Shown here one piece after another: positions 15,801 through 17,022 of a stretch of DNA of 17,022 nucleotides. Below the pieces are notes generated by a model. The model ran no database searches and had not been told where the DNA came from. It saw only the letters and a program-made list of their open reading frames with translations. The DNA is from Ochromonadaceae sp. CCMP2298 (lineage: Eukaryota; Sar; Synurophyceae; Ochromonadales; Ochromonadaceae), in assembly GCA_026770595.1 (NCBI GenBank), contig MU634033.1:1-17022 (forward strand), in the 5' to 3' direction. The translations under genes were made by a program, and so were the position numbers. Each line of letters opens with the position of its first letter. Within the stretch, counting starts at the first letter, position 1.

Positions 15801-17022
15801 AACAATCTCGGCGTGTACGTTACGGGCGGTCTGTCTGTAATGAGCAGCGCGCTGCGAGTCACCGGCGGGTTCACGGTTACGGGCGGTTTGGGTGTCGAAA
15901 ACGCGGTAACGGTGTTCGGCAGCAATGTGTTTTTGGCGGGATTAGAGGTGGAGGCTGAGGGGCTGCGCCTGTCGGGGGGGTTGACAGTGTCTGCCAACGG
16001 TCTCACTGTAACGGACGGGTTGATGGTGGGCTCTGGGGGGGTGTACAGTAAGGTGGGGGTGGAATTATTGTCAGGAGGGCTGGCTTTGAGCAACGGTCTG
16101 ACTGTCTTCAACGACGGGATCGAAGTTACCGCCTCGGGACTTACCCTATTCACAGGCGGCATTCGGGTGACCGACGGCGTAACCCTTTACAACGCAGGAC
16201 TAAAGCTTACCGGCGGGTTGACCGTCTTCTCGGCCGGAGTGAGGGTGACCGACGGAGTAACGGTCAAGGAAACCGGACTTTTCCTGACCGCCGGCATGAC
16301 CGTCGGGGGCAACGGGTTGACCGTAGGTACGCACGTGACTGTGCACTCTGGAGGCGTCATCACCCCCACGCAGCTGCTGCTCGGTGCCAACGGGCTCATG
16401 GTCAGCACATCGGGTCTAACGGTTAACAATGACGGGTTACTCCTAAAAGCCGGCGGTCTCACAATCACCCAGCAAGGTCTATCACTAGCCGGCAGCTTGA
16501 CCGTTTACAGCGGCGGCGTGCTGGTCGTAACCGCCGCTGTCACAGTAGCAGACTCAGGGATGGAAGTGAAGGGCGGCGTTTTCACAACCGGCCTGCATTT
16601 TTCCTCCTCCACCTCCCTCTACACAAACGAATTCCTCACCGGCGTGCAGCTGAACGGAGCAGAGCCCCTACTCGTGCATGACGTGGGTATGCACATAAAC
16701 GGAGACCTGGAGTCCAACGGGCCCGTCAGACTGCAGACCGCGTACACCACCTCTGACCAGAGGCTGAAAACTAACGTATCGCAAATCACAGGTGCGGGGG
16801 CTTTGAAGGTAGTAAGAGCGGTGCGGGGGGTGTCCTTTTTGTGGCTGGACCAGGACTGGGACCTGCAGAGGGACGGGGTTCAGGGGGGACAGGGGTGGTG
16901 GGAGGCTGCGGGGACACCTCTGCCCTCTGACACCTATACCTCCTACGACATCTATGCTGGCAACCTCACCTCTGCCTCAGGCACACCCTATGCGGATGAG
17001 TGGGGGGGGCAGGGGGGGCAGG
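12844..17022 (+). CDS. Secreted EGF-like protein with beta-fibre repeat and Peptidase S74 domain (3' partial)
   Basis: Exons 12844-13101, 13261-15088 and 15202-17022 give 1302 residues plus, open at the right edge. An in-frame TGA at 12823-12825 supports this ATG. Residues 1-17 (LYLYVALAWATFVQS) are a signal peptide. EGF-like modules follow: C21-C49, C54/C76-C100 (completed across splice 1), C105-C167 and C303/C320-C344. C172 opens a CPKGDDP motif and a beta-rich module (about 173-300; GQFLFQFNGQSFTF). Residues about 407-1150 are glycine-punctuated beta repeats with a 13-residue period. TTSDQRLKTNVSQI then marks the Peptidase S74 (intramolecular chaperone) domain, with catalytic Ser1213 and Lys1218. 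In phage tailspikes and eukaryotic MYRF this domain trimerises the chain and cleaves itself before the Ser. An extracellular trimeric fibre, surface or flagellar-hair-like, is inference. Confidence 0.85.
13102..13260 (+). other. Intron 1 of the EGF/fibre gene (159 bp), stop-free and frame-preserving
   Basis: The donor is AACG|GTACGC at 13102 and the acceptor is CACCCCTACAG at 13259-13260, after a long C/T-rich tract. Both sides are phase 0, the length is 3n and the frame has no stop, so retention would insert 53 Pro/His-rich residues. Removing it restores an EGF core, CSNAGKCNFRTGKCACG, which is the main reason to call it an intron. Confidence 0.85.
14221..16620 (+). repeat. Coding region of 13-residue beta-fibre repeats (interrupted by intron 2)
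   Basis: The protein repeats a two-strand unit, G-[LMV]-x-[VIL]-T-x then G-[LVF]-[TS]-[VL]-x-x-x, 6+7 residues (39 bp). Examples are GLYVTAGVTVYSG, GLIVTGGFTVRDT and GLKITGGLSANNL. Register is kept for long runs, with occasional 13- or 20-residue slips. Codons for the same residues differ widely between copies (GGCCTC, GGACTG, GGTTTG, GGGCTG), so this is an old repeat held at protein level and not a recent tandem expansion. Confidence 0.85.
15089..15201 (+). other. Intron 2 of the EGF/fibre gene (113 bp)
   Basis: The donor is CACAG|GTACAC at 15089. A perfect TACTAAC branch-point sequence sits at 15140-15146, and the acceptor is CCCCCCTAAG at 15200-15201. Phase 1 matches on both sides and the fibre repeat continues unbroken (GAYITG|GLSVQSLGLKITAG). 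Unspliced, the frame would end at TAA 15097-15099 in mid-repeat. Confidence 0.9.
16746..17022 (+). other. Peptidase S74 / intramolecular chaperone domain (N-terminal part)
   Basis: The signature SDQRLKTNV (from 16752) corresponds to the S74 hallmark 'S-D-x-R-x-K-x-x-[IV]'. The Ser (16752-16754) and Lys (16767-16769) keep the five-residue spacing of the known Ser/Lys dyad. ALKVVRAVRGVSFLW follows, matching the usual 'L..L.GV.F.W' strand. After that comes a long insertion rich in G, Q, D and W, and the window ends before the remaining helices. The usual glycine-phenylalanine-Ala-Gln-Glu ('GFIAQE') motif should lie downstream. Confidence 0.85.

Noticed and set aside
13489-16468. Several minus-strand ORFs rich in Pro, Thr and Val (for example 14283-14606, 14610-15065, 15761-16162)
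   Set aside because: They are antisense shadows of the Gly/Val/Thr repeat, whose codons read backward as Pro- and Thr-rich frames.
14221-16620. Regularly spaced short repeats as a possible CRISPR array
   Set aside because: The DNA units are not identical. The period is conserved only at protein level, inside an open reading frame of a eukaryotic gene.
12844-17022. Inserted prophage or recently acquired viral tail-fibre gene
   Set aside because: The gene has two spliceosomal introns, a signal peptide and EGF modules, and base composition like its neighbours. No other phage-like genes are present. Ancient sharing of the S74 domain remains possible, but nothing here shows a recent transfer.

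Overview
The window looks like eukaryotic nuclear DNA. It has three protein genes with short GT-AG introns (113-291 bp), GC-rich exons, and abundant micro- and minisatellites that are often translated. The protein content fits an alga-like protist, most probably a photosynthetic stramenopile. The pointers are a secreted EGF-like protein with a C-P-K-G-D-D-P module and a remnant of ankyrin repeats of the 'GHLxVLQWLRAQ' type. The lineage call is inference from protein style and is not proven here.

Layout: (1) 3-2646 (+) is the 3' part of a gene for a Glu/Arg/Gln-rich coiled-coil protein ending in a PH-like domain. It has one intron and is cut at its 5' side by the window edge. (2) 2647-3530 is intergenic. 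It holds a G-rich, G-quadruplex-like tract directly after the first gene and a frameshifted ankyrin-repeat remnant on the minus strand. (3) 3531-11870 (-) is a complete three-exon gene for a very large FANCI (Fanconi anaemia group I) homologue, 2614 residues in my spliced model. Conserved helical segments are separated by long low-complexity insertions. (4) 11871-12843 is the shared upstream region of two divergent genes, with an AT-rich island, a TATA-like box and an 8-bp minisatellite. (5) 12844-17022 (+) is a gene for a secreted protein: signal peptide, EGF-like modules, a beta-sandwich-like module, about 740 residues of glycine-punctuated beta-fibre repeat with a 13-residue period, and the start of a Peptidase S74 intramolecular chaperone domain. 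It runs off the right edge.

The genes do not form a pathway. FANCI is a nuclear DNA interstrand-crosslink repair factor, the last gene encodes an exported fibre-like protein, and the first is probably a cytoplasmic or membrane-associated scaffold. The most notable item is the exported EGF / beta-fibre / S74 protein. It has the build of a phage tailspike (repetitive fibre shaft, then a self-cleaving trimerisation chaperone) inside an intron-containing eukaryotic gene, and the catalytic Ser/Lys pair of the S74 domain is intact.
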